Below are positions 35,814-45,292 of a DNA stretch of 64,000 nucleotides, piece after piece. This DNA is from Litoribaculum gwangyangense (GTDB lineage Bacteria > Bacteroidota > Bacteroidia > Flavobacteriales > Flavobacteriaceae): NCBI RefSeq assembly GCF_039543505.1, contig NZ_BAABJW010000001.1, positions 558,001 to 622,000 of the forward strand. The letters run 5' to 3'. A program made the translations under genes and the position numbers. The notes below the pieces were generated by a model. The model searched no databases, was not told where the DNA came from, and saw only the letters and a list, made by a program, of their open reading frames with translations. Numbering within the stretch: the first letter of the stretch is position 1; every line of letters begins with the position of its first letter.

Positions 35814-37004
35814 TCAATACCAAGGTTCTTTTTTATACATACTTGTTTTTGCAACCCGTTCTCGGTTGGTTAATTTTAAATGGGTTTGCGTCATCTGTTT
35901 GCTTCTATAACCCAATAAGTGAAAAATAGATTTTGCGAAAAACTTGGCTACTTTTAGGTTTACTTGCAAAACACCTTCGTATTTATTGGCCCAAGAAACC
36001 CCTGGTAAAAGCACTAAAAAGTTATCCGTTTTTATTTTTCTTAAGAATACTGATAGCCTCAGGAAAAAAGGTTTAATGGGTTTTATGATAAAAAACCCTT
36101 CGGCACCTTTTTGTTGGTACAAAGGCATAAACAAGCGCCCTGAATAAGTGGCTTTTATTTCATTTCCGTTATTGAATGCCAATGGGTTTCCTTTTTGGAT
36201 GCCTTGAAAACTCTTAAACCCTCCCAACATTTTAAAGTGATCGTGGTCGTTAATTTTATAGAGATCAACCACTTCGAAAACATCTGTTAAATCGCAAGAT
36301 TGTATTTTAAGTTCTTGGTAATATTTTGAAAAATTGAGGGCACTTTTTTTGTTTAAAACCCCTGAAAACACCAGCGTTAAATATACAAAAGCCACACTAT
36401 TGGTGATGGCCATTAAATCGTTGTGTTGTCCCGATTCAAAACCTAAGGACACATAACCCAACTCATTGATATAGCTTAGCAATGGGCCGTTTAAATATTC
36501 TTCAATACCCAACACAATAGGCACCGGAAATAGTTTTGAAAACTTTCGGTTTATCAAAGCATCGTTAATAGTAATAAAAGGCAGGGTTTTGCTAGAGGTG
36601 GTGTGTAAGTCTATAAAGTAAAAGGGGGGCTTATTATTTTTTAAAATCGAATTTAAAACAGTGGAAAGTTCTATAAGTTCGGATTCCTCAGTATTTAAAA
36701 CGGGTTTGTTGTGAATGGTTTGTATTTGTGGTTTTGTCCATAATCTATTTAAATCTTGATCTAAAAAGCGTTGTTGTGCTTCCAGAGCTTTTAAATTTCC
36801 TGAGATGCCATAAATAACGCCTTTAACATGTTGTTGATTAAGGTGGTCCATAACCTCTTTAATAGCCAAAATGCCTGCATTTTCGTTCCCATGTATTCCG
36901 CCAAAAAACACGACTGTTGGACCGGGCTCTGTGCCTTCTATTTTTCCAAGGAATCGCTCTACACCAATTTTATTTTTTAAGGCATCATTATAAACCTCTA
37001 TCAT
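35814..37004 (-). CDS. Succinylglutamate desuccinylase/aspartoacylase (M14-like) family protein
   Basis: 396 residues. The zinc-carboxypeptidase-like fold of AstE/AspA is shown by GGIHGNENAG (H38 and E41 as zinc ligands) and the later ligand histidine in FIDLHTTSS. The extended C-terminal part has a beta-rich domain as in AstE. These enzymes hydrolyse N-acyl amino acids or amide-linked conjugates. Its start overlaps the upstream GCS2-CBS gene by four bases, so the two are translationally coupled: one probably forms a gamma-glutamyl or similar amide and the other may hydrolyse one. The actual substrate is unknown. Confidence 0.85.
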   Translation of the reverse strand: MIEVYNDALKNKIGVERFLGKIEGTEPGPTVVFFGGIHGNENAGILAIKEVMDHLNQQHVKGVIYGISGNLKALEAQQRFLDQDLNRLWTKPQIQTIHNKPVLNTEESELIELSTVLNSILKNNKPPFYFIDLHTTSSKTLPFITINDALINRKFSKLFPVPIVLGIEEYLNGPLLSYINELGYVSLGFESGQHNDLMAITNSVAFVYLTLVFSGVLNKKSALNFSKYYQELKIQSCDLTDVFEVVDLYKINDHDHFKMLGGFKSFQGIQKGNPLAFNNGNEIKATYSGRLFMPLYQQKGAEGFFIIKPIKPFFLRLSVFLRKIKTDNFLVLLPGVSWANKYEGVLQVNLKVAKFFAKSIFHLLGYRSKQMTQTHLKLTNRERVAKTSMYKKEPWY

Positions 37005-38857
37005 TTATCAAAATCGTTTAACGTTATTAAACCCGTTAGTTTGTTATTATTTACCACCGGTAAACTTCCAATAGCTTTTGATATCATTAAATATTTAGCT
37101 TTAATAACAGGTGTATATTCATCAACGGTTATAATATCTGTTTTCATAACTTTGCCAACGCTAACAATTTGCTTTTTGGTAAAAATTTGGTAGTCTTTTA
37201 CATCCGTCCAGGTCAATAATCCCTCTAGCTCCCCCTCATTATTAATAACTGGCATATGATGTATGTTTTTCCATTTCATAATGTTTAGTACCAGTTCTAT
37301 ACTGTCCTTTTTCGAAACTGAAAAAATATCGGTACTCATGATATGTTTCACTACACGGCTTTCTTTAAAAGGGGTTTCTTCCAAATGATGCAACATTTCC
37401 CATGTTGAAACGGGATACCTCTTTTCTTGTTTTTCATGAATTTTTGAGGTTAAAATTTGCATGGCCTCAAAACGGTTGTGTTTTTTTAAAAGTGCTCTAA
37501 AATTCCTAACCATCCACTCTGAGCCATTTTTGGCATGCACCCTATTTTCAATAATTTTTAAATAATATTCAGCATCTTTAGGTTGAATGCCCGCATGGTA
37601 TAAGCCTTTGTATGCCAAGGGAAGCAACTCGTTTAAAATGAGATCATGACTGGAAACATAAGCCCCATTCCAATAAAATTGGGTAGCCATGCCATAGCGA
37701 GCAGCGTTAAAAAAGTTTGTTTTTACATCTTTAAAATCCCAAGTTTCATGAATGTTATTATATTTTTCTGGTTTGCCTAACATAACCCCTATCCAAAATA
37801 CCATATTCGCCATTTCATCAACCGTGGTGGGACCCGATGGTATGTAGCGGTTTTCAATTCTTAAATTAGGTTTTCCGTCAATAACGCCATAACAAACCCG
37901 GTTCCAAGGGTACACTGTACCATTGTGTAAGCTGAGTGCTTTCAGTTTTGGTATTTCATTGTTTTCCAACATGTCTATACTGTCTCTGGTAAAGTTGGTT
38001 GTTAAAAAACTTCGAAACCTTGAAATGTTGTCTTTAAAAATATCGGTTACAGACCCTGTTTGCCATTTATTACCAAAACTTACACGTGATTGTTTTTCGT
38101 TTAGTAAAAAGGAATTTGCTCTGGTATCTACACTCTGAGTAAATAACGCTATTCGGGTTTCGCTCCACAGTTCTTTCCCAAACAACATGGGCGAATTAGC
38201 ACAAATACTCAATACGGGACCTGCAATGGCTTGAGCCCAGTTATAATCGCTAACAAAAGATTTAGGACTGAGCTGCAAATGCATTTGGAAGCTCGAGTTA
38301 CAGCCTTCCAGCATAACGGAATCGTGATGTAAATTTATTTCATCGGCTCCTTTTATATGGATATTAAAACTTTGCTTTCTAATGCTTTTTATGGCGTCAT
38401 TTAAAACCGAGTAACGTACAACATTGGTCATACTTTCTTCATTCACATTATTTAGCGACAGTGAAGGTAAAATGCCAGTTAGAATGACTTTTAAATGATG
38501 TTTTGAAGCTGCGCTTTTTGCTTTATCAATAAAATGGTCTAACTGCTTATGAAGTTTAGAAAAACAATCTTTACCAAGTTCTAAAGGATCTAAGTTAACT
38601 TCGAGGCTATATTTACTTATTTCGGTTGTAAAATGCGCGTTATTAATGGCCTTGAGTAATTCCACTGATTTGCCTTCTGGCAAAAATTGATTATTAACAA
38701 TAAAGAATTCTTGTTCAGCACCAATTCGAAGTGGCCCCTCTTCCATCAATCCCTTTTCAATCATCATATCCAGCGCCTTGATATCATTCAATAAATGGTG
38801 AATATAATTAGCCCTATCCTTTTTTGTTTTTAGTTTGGTTACATTTAAATCGCCCAT
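37001..38857 (-). CDS. GCS2-type carboxylate-amine ligase fused to two CBS domains
   Basis: 618 residues. The N-terminal ~480 are a glutamate-cysteine-ligase-2 fold: LRIGAEQEFFIVN (GAEQE, ATP/metal site), LEVNLDPLELG, and FQMHLQLSPKSF. After a helical stretch, two CBS repeats follow (about 505-618): HIMSTDIFSVSKKD...HHMPVINNEGELEGLLTW and VMKTDIITVDEY...GSLPVVNNNKLTGLI. CBS pairs bind adenine nucleotides, so the ligase may sense energy state. No signal peptide. It is first in a two-gene operon with the aspartoacylase-like gene and divergent from rnpA. Glutathione synthesis is possible, but no gshB is nearby and the CBS fusion is not typical of GshA. Confidence 0.82.
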   Translation of the reverse strand: MGDLNVTKLKTKKDRANYIHHLLNDIKALDMMIEKGLMEEGPLRIGAEQEFFIVNNQFLPEGKSVELLKAINNAHFTTEISKYSLEVNLDPLELGKDCFSKLHKQLDHFIDKAKSAASKHHLKVILTGILPSLSLNNVNEESMTNVVRYSVLNDAIKSIRKQSFNIHIKGADEINLHHDSVMLEGCNSSFQMHLQLSPKSFVSDYNWAQAIAGPVLSICANSPMLFGKELWSETRIALFTQSVDTRANSFLLNEKQSRVSFGNKWQTGSVTDIFKDNISRFRSFLTTNFTRDSIDMLENNEIPKLKALSLHNGTVYPWNRVCYGVIDGKPNLRIENRYIPSGPTTVDEMANMVFWIGVMLGKPEKYNNIHETWDFKDVKTNFFNAARYGMATQFYWNGAYVSSHDLILNELLPLAYKGLYHAGIQPKDAEYYLKIIENRVHAKNGSEWMVRNFRALLKKHNRFEAMQILTSKIHEKQEKRYPVSTWEMLHHLEETPFKESRVVKHIMSTDIFSVSKKDSIELVLNIMKWKNIHHMPVINNEGELEGLLTWTDVKDYQIFTKKQIVSVGKVMKTDIITVDEYTPVIKAKYLMISKAIGSLPVVNNNKLTGLITLNDFDK

Positions 38858-38944
38858 ATCAGCAAATTAATAAGGTTTCGAAACCATTAAATTACTTCAG
38901 TATATTGGTTTTAAATATGATTTTTGTCATGTGTGGTTGGATAC

Positions 38945-38975
38945 TTGATTTTAAGTAAAATTTCAGCTACCTTCG
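38945..38975 (+). promoter_or_regulatory. Promoter for rnpA-ctpA
   Basis: TTG (38945-38947), 20-base spacer, TACCTTCG (38968-38975), matching TTG / TAnnTTYG. It lies about 70 bases before the TTG start of rnpA. Confidence 0.65.
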
Positions 38976-39047
38976 TTTAGACCCTAATTAAGACAATTTA
39001 AAAGATTCTCTGTCGCAAAAGCTAAAAGAACATCCTAAAAACTTAAC

Positions 39048-39425
39048 TTGAAATTTACCTATTCAAAAAAAGAAAAACTTAAAAGCAAAAAGCTTATTGA
39101 TCAATTGTTTTCTGAAGGACAATCGGTTTCTGCATTTCCATTGCGTTTAGTTTATTTACCTACAGTGTTTGCCGATGGCGCGCTTACTAAAACAAGTGTT
39201 TCGGTTAGTAAAAAGCATTTTAAAACGGCTGTTCATAGAAATCGTATAAAACGTTTACTGCGAGAAGCATACAGATTACATAAACCACTATATTTTAACA
39301 ATTTAACAACACCGCACGCGTTTATGATTTTGTACATTGGCAAAGAAATACCCACATTAACCCAAATTGAAACCCAAATGGCATTACTATTTGAAAAATT
39401 TTCAAGTAAAATTCCTGAAAAATAA
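39048..39425 (+). CDS. rnpA: Ribonuclease P protein component
   Basis: Protein subunit of RNase P, 125 residues, which aids cleavage of tRNA precursors. It has the conserved basic RNR signature AVHRNRIKRLLREAYRLH (near residues 61-78) and the N-terminal helix/strand KKEKLKSKKLIDQLF. The start is TTG at 39048; no in-frame ATG fits the family N-terminus, and the protein begins MKFTYSKKEKLKSK as in relatives. ctpA follows after eight bases. rpmH (ribosomal protein L34), often beside rnpA, is not in this interval. Confidence 0.92.
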   Translation: MKFTYSKKEKLKSKKLIDQLFSEGQSVSAFPLRLVYLPTVFADGALTKTSVSVSKKHFKTAVHRNRIKRLLREAYRLHKPLYFNNLTTPHAFMILYIGKEIPTLTQIETQMALLFEKFSSKIPEK

Positions 39426-39433
39426 TTAATCGT

Positions 39434-41068
39434 ATGAAAAACTTACTAAAAAAGAAAATCATCATCCCTATTCTTGCGGCCTCCGTTTTCTTATCAACCA
39501 CGGCCTTTCAAAATGATTTTTTTGAAATCGCTAAACAGATAGAAATCTTCACCTCAGTGTTTAAGGAACTCAATATGAATTATGTAGATGACACCAACCC
39601 AGGTGATTTAATGGATACCGCCATAAAAAGTATGCTGGCGGATTTAGATCCCTACACCAATTTCATGAACGAACAAGATGTTGAAGCGGCACGAATTAAT
39701 AACACAGGCGATTACACAGGTATTGGAGCGAAAGTAAAAACCTTGAAAGATAAACTAGTGGTGATAGAGCCTTATAAAGATTACCCTGCCGATAAAGCGG
39801 GTTTAAAAGCCGGTGATGAAATTATAAAAGTAGGTAATACTGTGGTTGAAACTTATAAAGAAGACGCTGGAAATTTGTTAAAAGGAGCACCTAATAGTTC
39901 GGTGGAAGTGACTTTTAAACGTCAAGGAAAACCACAAACGGCTACTATAAAAAGAGCTGAAGTAGAAATAAAGGCCGTGCCTCATTTTTCTATGGTGGAT
40001 GATAAAACCGGTTATATTGTTTTGAGCAGTTTTAGTGATAAAGCTTATTTTGAGACCAACTATGCGCTTCGTGATTTAAAAGCCCAAGGCGCCAAAAAAA
40101 TAATTCTTGATTTGCGTGGAAACCCCGGTGGTTTGGTAAACGAAGCCATTAAAATTGTTAACCTTTTTGTGCCGAAAGGACAATTAGTAGTAACCACCAA
40201 ATCTAAAGTAGAAAAATACAATAAAACCTATTATACCCAAAACGACCCTATTGATAGCGAGATTCCATTAGTGGTTTTAATTGATGGTAATAGCGCCTCG
40301 GCAAGTGAGATTGTTTCCGGTTCGTTACAGGATATAGATCGCGCCGTGATTGTAGGTTCAAGAAGTTTTGGAAAAGGTTTGGTACAACGCCCAAAACCAC
40401 TTACTTATGGCACACAAGTTAAAATAACCATCTCGCGATATTATACGCCCTCAGGAAGGTGTATACAAGCTTTAGATTATTGGCACCGGGATGAAAACGG
40501 TGAAGCGGTTCGGGTAAAACAAGAAAATTATAACGAGTTTAAAACTAAAAACGGTAGAAAGGTATTTGATGGCGGGGGTGTTTTTCCAGATGTTCCTATG
40601 GGTTCCTATACAAAATCACCCATTACCACGGCTATCATTAATAATGACCTTATTTTTAATTATGCCACCAACTATCACTATAAACATAATATCAATGATA
40701 TAAAAAGTTTTAAGTTGACTGATGCCGATTTCAAAGATTTTAAAAACTATTTAAAGGCGACTAATTTTTCGTTTGAAACCAACACAGAAAAAGCTCTTAA
40801 AAAAGCTTTTGAAACCGCTAAAGACGAGGAGTTAAATGATAATATTAAAGCTGATTTTAATACCTTAATGACTAACTTAAACACTTCAAAAACAACCGTT
40901 ATTGATGAAAATAAGGCGTATTTATTGGAATTATTAACAGAAGAGATTGTAAAGCAATATGCCTATAGAGAAGGGTTGTACGATTATTATAAAATACATG
41001 ACAACCATATAAAAAAGGCCACCGAAATACTTGAAAATCCTTCAGAATATTATGGGTATTTAAAATGA
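39434..41068 (+). CDS. C-terminal processing peptidase (S41, CtpA/Prc-like)
   Basis: 544 residues. The N-terminal hydrophobic segment (IIIPILAASVFLSTTAF) would export the protein. A PDZ domain lies at about 85-170 (YTGIGAKVKTL... PADKAGLKAGDEIIKV). The S41 core has nucleophile S289 in GNSASASEIVSGS and the lysine in GSRSFGKGLVQ. These proteases trim or degrade periplasmic proteins at C-termini. The location after rnpA is frequently seen in flavobacteria. A long C-terminal helical domain (about 410-544) follows. No truncation. Confidence 0.93.
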   Translation: MKNLLKKKIIIPILAASVFLSTTAFQNDFFEIAKQIEIFTSVFKELNMNYVDDTNPGDLMDTAIKSMLADLDPYTNFMNEQDVEAARINNTGDYTGIGAKVKTLKDKLVVIEPYKDYPADKAGLKAGDEIIKVGNTVVETYKEDAGNLLKGAPNSSVEVTFKRQGKPQTATIKRAEVEIKAVPHFSMVDDKTGYIVLSSFSDKAYFETNYALRDLKAQGAKKIILDLRGNPGGLVNEAIKIVNLFVPKGQLVVTTKSKVEKYNKTYYTQNDPIDSEIPLVVLIDGNSASASEIVSGSLQDIDRAVIVGSRSFGKGLVQRPKPLTYGTQVKITISRYYTPSGRCIQALDYWHRDENGEAVRVKQENYNEFKTKNGRKVFDGGGVFPDVPMGSYTKSPITTAIINNDLIFNYATNYHYKHNINDIKSFKLTDADFKDFKNYLKATNFSFETNTEKALKKAFETAKDEELNDNIKADFNTLMTNLNTSKTTVIDENKAYLLELLTEEIVKQYAYREGLYDYYKIHDNHIKKATEILENPSEYYGYLK

Positions 41069-41166
41069 TTTTTATCTGTTTATCGTAAGAAAGTTCCTTG
41101 TTATCAGGCGTCTGGCACGATTTTCGATTTAAAATAGTATATTTATGCCAGTTCTATCATCCTACT

Positions 41167-42021
41167 ATGAATAAGCTATTTTTATATACATTAATTGCCC
41201 TAAATTGTGCGTTTTCTTTTTCCCAAAAAGAATTGACACATGAGGTTTATTTTGAAACCGATAAATATGATGTTCCTTCAACTGAAGAAAATCGTTTATT
41301 GCTTTTTATTTCCAGCTTAATGGATATGGACATAGAATCTATATCCATTTATGGGTTTTGTGACGATAGAGGCGCAGACACCTACAACCTAAAGCTTTCT
41401 CAGCAACGCGCTGAAGCCATAAAAACCGTTTTTTCTAATAATGAAATCAGTGAGTCCTTAATAACCAATGTCGATGGAAAGGGTGAAATTTTATTAAAAA
41501 TTGTAGAAGAAAAAAACATACTAAAAATAAGAGGTTTAAACAGAAAGGTAGAAATTATTGTAAACCCAAAATTGCCAGAAACAAAACCTATTCAAAAGGA
41601 TACCATAGCCGTTGTTAAGGAAAAAGATGTTGTTGATTTAATTAAAGAAAGCACTAAAGGAGATAAAATTATTTTCAAAAATATTCTGTTTAAAACAGGC
41701 TACGCCACAGTAACTCCAGACTCTAAAAAAAATTTAGATAACATAGCCAAGGCTCTCGTTGAGAGAAAAGATATATACTTCACCATTCAGGGCCATGTAT
41801 GTTGTACACAATTTACAAGGGATGCTGTAGATAGAAAAACAAAACTGAGAAATCTTTCTGAAGCTAGAGCTAAATATGTTTACGATTATTTTGCTAAAAA
41901 AGGGGTTGATAAAAAACGTATGCGCCATTTAGGAATGCGCAGAAAATTTCCGCTTGGTGGCGACCCAAAATTTGATAGACGTGTAGAAATCGTAATAACA
42001 TATGTTGACGATGCCAATTAA
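41167..42021 (+). CDS. OmpA-family protein with two OmpA_C-like domains
   Basis: The frame is open from 41098, but the start at 41167 gives a clear signal peptide (MNKLFLYTLIALNCAFSFSQ), so it is preferred: 284 residues. Two peptidoglycan-binding-like domains: residues about 30-135 (VYFETDKYDVPSTEEN... GFCDDRGADTYNLKLSQQRA) and about 165-284 (FKTGYATVTPDSKKNLDNIA... LRNLSEARAKYVYDYF). The second carries a cysteine-pair insert (GHVCCTQF). It is predicted periplasmic. The LRR-T9SS gene follows six bases later, hence probably one operon. Confidence 0.85.
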   Translation: MNKLFLYTLIALNCAFSFSQKELTHEVYFETDKYDVPSTEENRLLLFISSLMDMDIESISIYGFCDDRGADTYNLKLSQQRAEAIKTVFSNNEISESLITNVDGKGEILLKIVEEKNILKIRGLNRKVEIIVNPKLPETKPIQKDTIAVVKEKDVVDLIKESTKGDKIIFKNILFKTGYATVTPDSKKNLDNIAKALVERKDIYFTIQGHVCCTQFTRDAVDRKTKLRNLSEARAKYVYDYFAKKGVDKKRMRHLGMRRKFPLGGDPKFDRRVEIVITYVDDAN

Positions 42022-42027
42022 CAGCCA

Positions 42028-43437
42028 ATGGACTTCAAAGCCAGATTTCTTTTAGGTATTATCGCTTTCTTAATCCCGTTTTGTGGTGCATCACAAACCT
42101 TTGTTCCTGATGATAATTTTGAGCAAGCTTTAATTGATTTAGGCTATGACTCCGGTCCTTTAGATGATTTTGTTCTCACAGCCAATATTAATACCATCAC
42201 AACTTTAGATATTGCCGATAAAAACATTTCTGACCTTACTGGAATTGAAGATTTTATAGCATTATCTGTTCTTGATTGTTCCCTAAATCAACTAACGTCT
42301 CTGGATGTTTCAAAAAATATAAACCTAACGGAATTGTATTTTTTTAACAATCAAATGGCTAGTATTGATACCACTCCCCTCTTAAATTTAAAAATCTTAT
42401 GGTGCCAGAATAACTTATTAGCCTCTGTTAATACGAATCAAAATCCAAATTTAATTTCTTTAGTATGTGGAAACAATTTACTCACAAGTTTAGATGTTAC
42501 ACAAAACCCAAAACTAGTAGTTCTTAGTTTTGAGAACAATCAAATCTTAAATATCAATTTAGATAATAACCCCGATTTAAACAGATTGCAATGTGGTGGA
42601 AACGCTTTAACATCGTTAAACCTATCCAACAATTTAAAATTATCTTACATTTCATGCGAGGATAATAAAATTACTGCTTTAGATCCTAGCAAAAATCTGA
42701 ATTTAAGTACCTTAATTTGCTCGAATAATTTACTATCTGAGCTAGATGTTTCCAACAATAATTTGTTAACGGTGTTAGACTGCAGCAACAATGTTTTATG
42801 CAGCCTTAATTTAAGAAACGGCAACAACATGTTAATGGTTACAGATTTTGAATTAAATGTTTTATTGAAATGTGTTGTTGTTGACAACCCATTGGATATT
42901 TCAACTAATTGGAGCCCTGCAAACTATCCGAATTATGTATCTTCCATTGATCAGTGTGCAAATTTTGTTGAAGTAGATCGTTTAACGGATATTGTTGCAA
43001 ATGTATCCTATACGCTTCCCAATATTAACAACGGGAACTATTTCACTCAATCTGGTGGAAACGGAGCTATGTTGAATCCTGGAGATACTATTTCAACGTC
43101 ACAAACCATTTATATATACAATAGGGATGCTTGTCGTGATACCGAAACGAGCTTTAATATATTAATTACCAATAATGTAGATTACTATATTCCTAAATAT
43201 TTTACACCCAACAACGATGGTACCCACGATTTGTGGCAAGTAATTGACTATACCAATAAAATAAATAGTGTTACTATTTTCAATCAATACGGCAAACTTA
43301 TTAAGTACTTATTGCCTAATTCTCTTATTTGGGATGGCACTTTTAAAGGCGAACTTTTACCAACCAATGATTATTGGTATGTTGTGGTTTTAAATACTGG
43401 TGAAACCCTAAGAGGGCATTTTTCATTAAAACGATAG
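42028..43437 (+). CDS. Leucine-rich-repeat protein with type IX secretion (type B) sorting domain
   Basis: 469 residues with a signal peptide (FLLGIIAFLIPFCGASQ). Residues about 60-285 consist of about ten LRRs of roughly 21 residues with the motif LxxLdcsxNxLtsLdvs (for example LTSLDVSKNINLTELYFFNN). A linker follows, and the last ~85 residues (YIPKYFTPNNDGTHDLW... IWDGTFKGELLPTNDYWY) form the gliding-motility-associated type B C-terminal domain, targeting it through T9SS to the cell surface or medium. Probably binds a protein or glycan. It converges with the ElaA gene with no gap. Confidence 0.92.
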   Translation: MDFKARFLLGIIAFLIPFCGASQTFVPDDNFEQALIDLGYDSGPLDDFVLTANINTITTLDIADKNISDLTGIEDFIALSVLDCSLNQLTSLDVSKNINLTELYFFNNQMASIDTTPLLNLKILWCQNNLLASVNTNQNPNLISLVCGNNLLTSLDVTQNPKLVVLSFENNQILNINLDNNPDLNRLQCGGNALTSLNLSNNLKLSYISCEDNKITALDPSKNLNLSTLICSNNLLSELDVSNNNLLTVLDCSNNVLCSLNLRNGNNMLMVTDFELNVLLKCVVVDNPLDISTNWSPANYPNYVSSIDQCANFVEVDRLTDIVANVSYTLPNINNGNYFTQSGGNGAMLNPGDTISTSQTIYIYNRDACRDTETSFNILITNNVDYYIPKYFTPNNDGTHDLWQVIDYTNKINSVTIFNQYGKLIKYLLPNSLIWDGTFKGELLPTNDYWYVVVLNTGETLRGHFSLKR

Positions 43438-43881
43438 TTACCGTTTTATCATAGCGATGTGAGGGATATCATCTTCTAAATATTCTTCTCCAACAACCTC
43501 AAATCCTAAGTTATTATAAAACTTCTTTAAATAACATTGAGCTGATATTTTTATAGTTGTTTCACTATATAAATCTTCAATAGCTTTTATGGATGCTGCC
43601 ATAATATCGTAACCATATTTAAAAGCTCTCTCGTTTTTTGCAACTAGTACTCTACCGATACTGGCCTCTTCAAAATAATCATTTGGTTTAAAAATACGGG
43701 TGTAAGCCATTAGTTTGTTGTTTTTAAAACCTAAAATATGATGTGCCTTTTGATCCTTTCCATCAATATCTTGATAAACACAATTTTGCTCAACCACAAA
43801 AACCTCACTTCGTAATTGAAGCAAATCATAAAGTTCTTGGTTGGTTAATTCAGTAAACGACTTTATTTTGATTTTTAACAT
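43438..43881 (-). CDS. ElaA-type GNAT acetyltransferase
   Basis: 147 residues. The N-terminal LYDLLQLRSEVFVVEQNC is the hallmark of the ElaA subfamily, and the acetyl-CoA-binding stretch is near SIGRVLVAKNERAFKYGYD. It ends with a GF-x-V-x-GEEY segment (GFEVVGEEYLEDDIPH). It is cytosolic; the substrate is not known for most members. Convergent with the LRR gene: its stop and the LRR stop abut, and no terminator is visible between them. Confidence 0.88.
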   Translation of the reverse strand: MLKIKIKSFTELTNQELYDLLQLRSEVFVVEQNCVYQDIDGKDQKAHHILGFKNNKLMAYTRIFKPNDYFEEASIGRVLVAKNERAFKYGYDIMAASIKAIEDLYSETTIKISAQCYLKKFYNNLGFEVVGEEYLEDDIPHIAMIKR

Positions 43882-43939
43882 TTTGAACTAATGCTTAACA
43901 ATACTCTAAACAACTTATTAAATAATTTTCACAGGGCTT

Positions 43940-44857
43940 TTAATCCTGTACTATCATATCCTTAGCATCATTTTTACCAAATTCAGGTTGAATGTTTACA
44001 TGATTAATGTCGTATTTATGAAAAACTAAATCTTCAATTTCATGTAAAATAAGGTCAAACTGAGATAAGGAAATATCTTCTTTAAAATCTATATGAGCTT
44101 CCAAATGAATTTCTTCTTCATTTAATTGCCAAACGTGCACGTGATGCACATTTTTTATACTTTCAAAGGCATTTATCTCCTCAACAATTTGTCTTATCGG
44201 AATGGAATCGGGTGTAAATAACATTAATACTTTTGTAGAATCTTTCAATAAATCAAAACCCATCCAAATTAAGTAGATAGCAATCGCAAAGGTTAATACA
44301 CTATCTACCCAATATACTTCATAATATTTCATTAATAAACCACCTACTAAAACCGCTACACTAGCCATCATATCTGTTAATAAATGGAGGTAGGCGCTTT
44401 TCATGTTCATGTTCGCCTCCGAATCTTTTTTTAATAAAAGCACACTTAAACCATTGGCAACAATACCTAAAAGCGATAACCAAATAACCAACCCGCTTTC
44501 AATGGCTTCAGGGTTTCTAAATCTTTTTATGGCTTCTATAATTAATAAGGTGGCTACAATAATTAAGGTAGAGGCATTTATGAAAGCCGCTAAAATTTCG
44601 GCACGTTTATACCCAAAAGTTCTATGGGTAGATGCCTTTTTTTTGGCTAATTTATTAGCTGCATAACTCACCACTAAAGATAAAACATCACTAAAATTAT
44701 GCAGGGCATCACTTAAAAGCGCTAAACTTCCCGAAAGCACACCTCCTATAACTTGAGAAACGGTGATAACAATATTTAGAAGAATAGAAATAAACAAGTT
44801 TCTACCTTTTAAATCGGGATGTGCGTGCGTGTGATTATGAGAATGGTTATGACCCAT
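43940..44857 (-). CDS. CDF-family cation efflux transporter (CzcD/ZitB-like)
   Basis: 305 residues with six membrane segments. The N-terminus is histidine-rich (GHNHSHNHTHAHPD), a metal-binding feature of zinc transporters. The membrane motif LALLSDALHNFSD and the later HLLTDMMAS carry the site A residues (D and H/D pairs) expected for Zn2+. A cytosolic C-terminal domain (about 205-305: HHVHVWQLNEEEIHLEAH) has the usual CDF fold. It starts immediately after the rpiB stop, so translation may be coupled. Zn2+ or a similar divalent cation is likely. Confidence 0.92.
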   Translation of the reverse strand: MGHNHSHNHTHAHPDLKGRNLFISILLNIVITVSQVIGGVLSGSLALLSDALHNFSDVLSLVVSYAANKLAKKKASTHRTFGYKRAEILAAFINASTLIIVATLLIIEAIKRFRNPEAIESGLVIWLSLLGIVANGLSVLLLKKDSEANMNMKSAYLHLLTDMMASVAVLVGGLLMKYYEVYWVDSVLTFAIAIYLIWMGFDLLKDSTKVLMLFTPDSIPIRQIVEEINAFESIKNVHHVHVWQLNEEEIHLEAHIDFKEDISLSQFDLILHEIEDLVFHKYDINHVNIQPEFGKNDAKDMIVQD

Positions 44858-45292
44858 TTAACAAGATAATGGAATTTTATCTATGCGTTTTTGATGTCTT
44901 CCTCCTTCAAAATCCGTATTTAAAAACACTTCAACCATGTCTACAGCTTGTTGAATAGCAGTAAATCTTGCTGGAATACATAAAATATTGGCATTATTAT
45001 GGGTGCGTGCTAGATATACTATTTCTTTATTCCAACATAAACCAGCTCGTATTTTTTGATGTTTGTTGGCCGTCATGGCAACGCCATTGGCACTACCGCA
45101 AATTAAAATACCGTATTGAGATTTACTATCTTCAACATCTTGCGCTACTGGATGCACAAAATCGGCGTAATCAACGCTATCTTTAGAATCTGTTCCGTGG
45201 TTTATAACGGTATATCCTTTTGATTCTAGGTACGTAATAATAGCAAATTTATAATCGGTTCCTGCGTGATCGTTTCCAATTGAAATGGTCAT
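44858..45292 (-). CDS. rpiB: Ribose-5-phosphate isomerase B
   Basis: 144 residues. The conserved start SIGNDHAGTDYK, the central GTDSKDSVDYADFVHPVA and the active-site CGSANGVAMTANK (Cys near residue 67) identify the RpiB/LacAB family. It interconverts ribose-5-phosphate and ribulose-5-phosphate. It is followed without a gap by the CDF transporter gene. Promoter position not resolved. Confidence 0.95.
   Translation of the reverse strand: MTISIGNDHAGTDYKFAIITYLESKGYTVINHGTDSKDSVDYADFVHPVAQDVEDSKSQYGILICGSANGVAMTANKHQKIRAGLCWNKEIVYLARTHNNANILCIPARFTAIQQAVDMVEVFLNTDFEGGRHQKRIDKIPLSC

Noticed and set aside
41098..41166. Upstream start for the OmpA-family gene
   Set aside because: The extra 23 residues lack export features, whereas the start at 41167 opens directly with a signal peptide.
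42208..42885. Possible CRISPR-like or DNA tandem repeat in the LRR gene
   Set aside because: The periodicity is at the protein level (about 21-residue leucine-rich repeats); the DNA units are degenerate and in frame.
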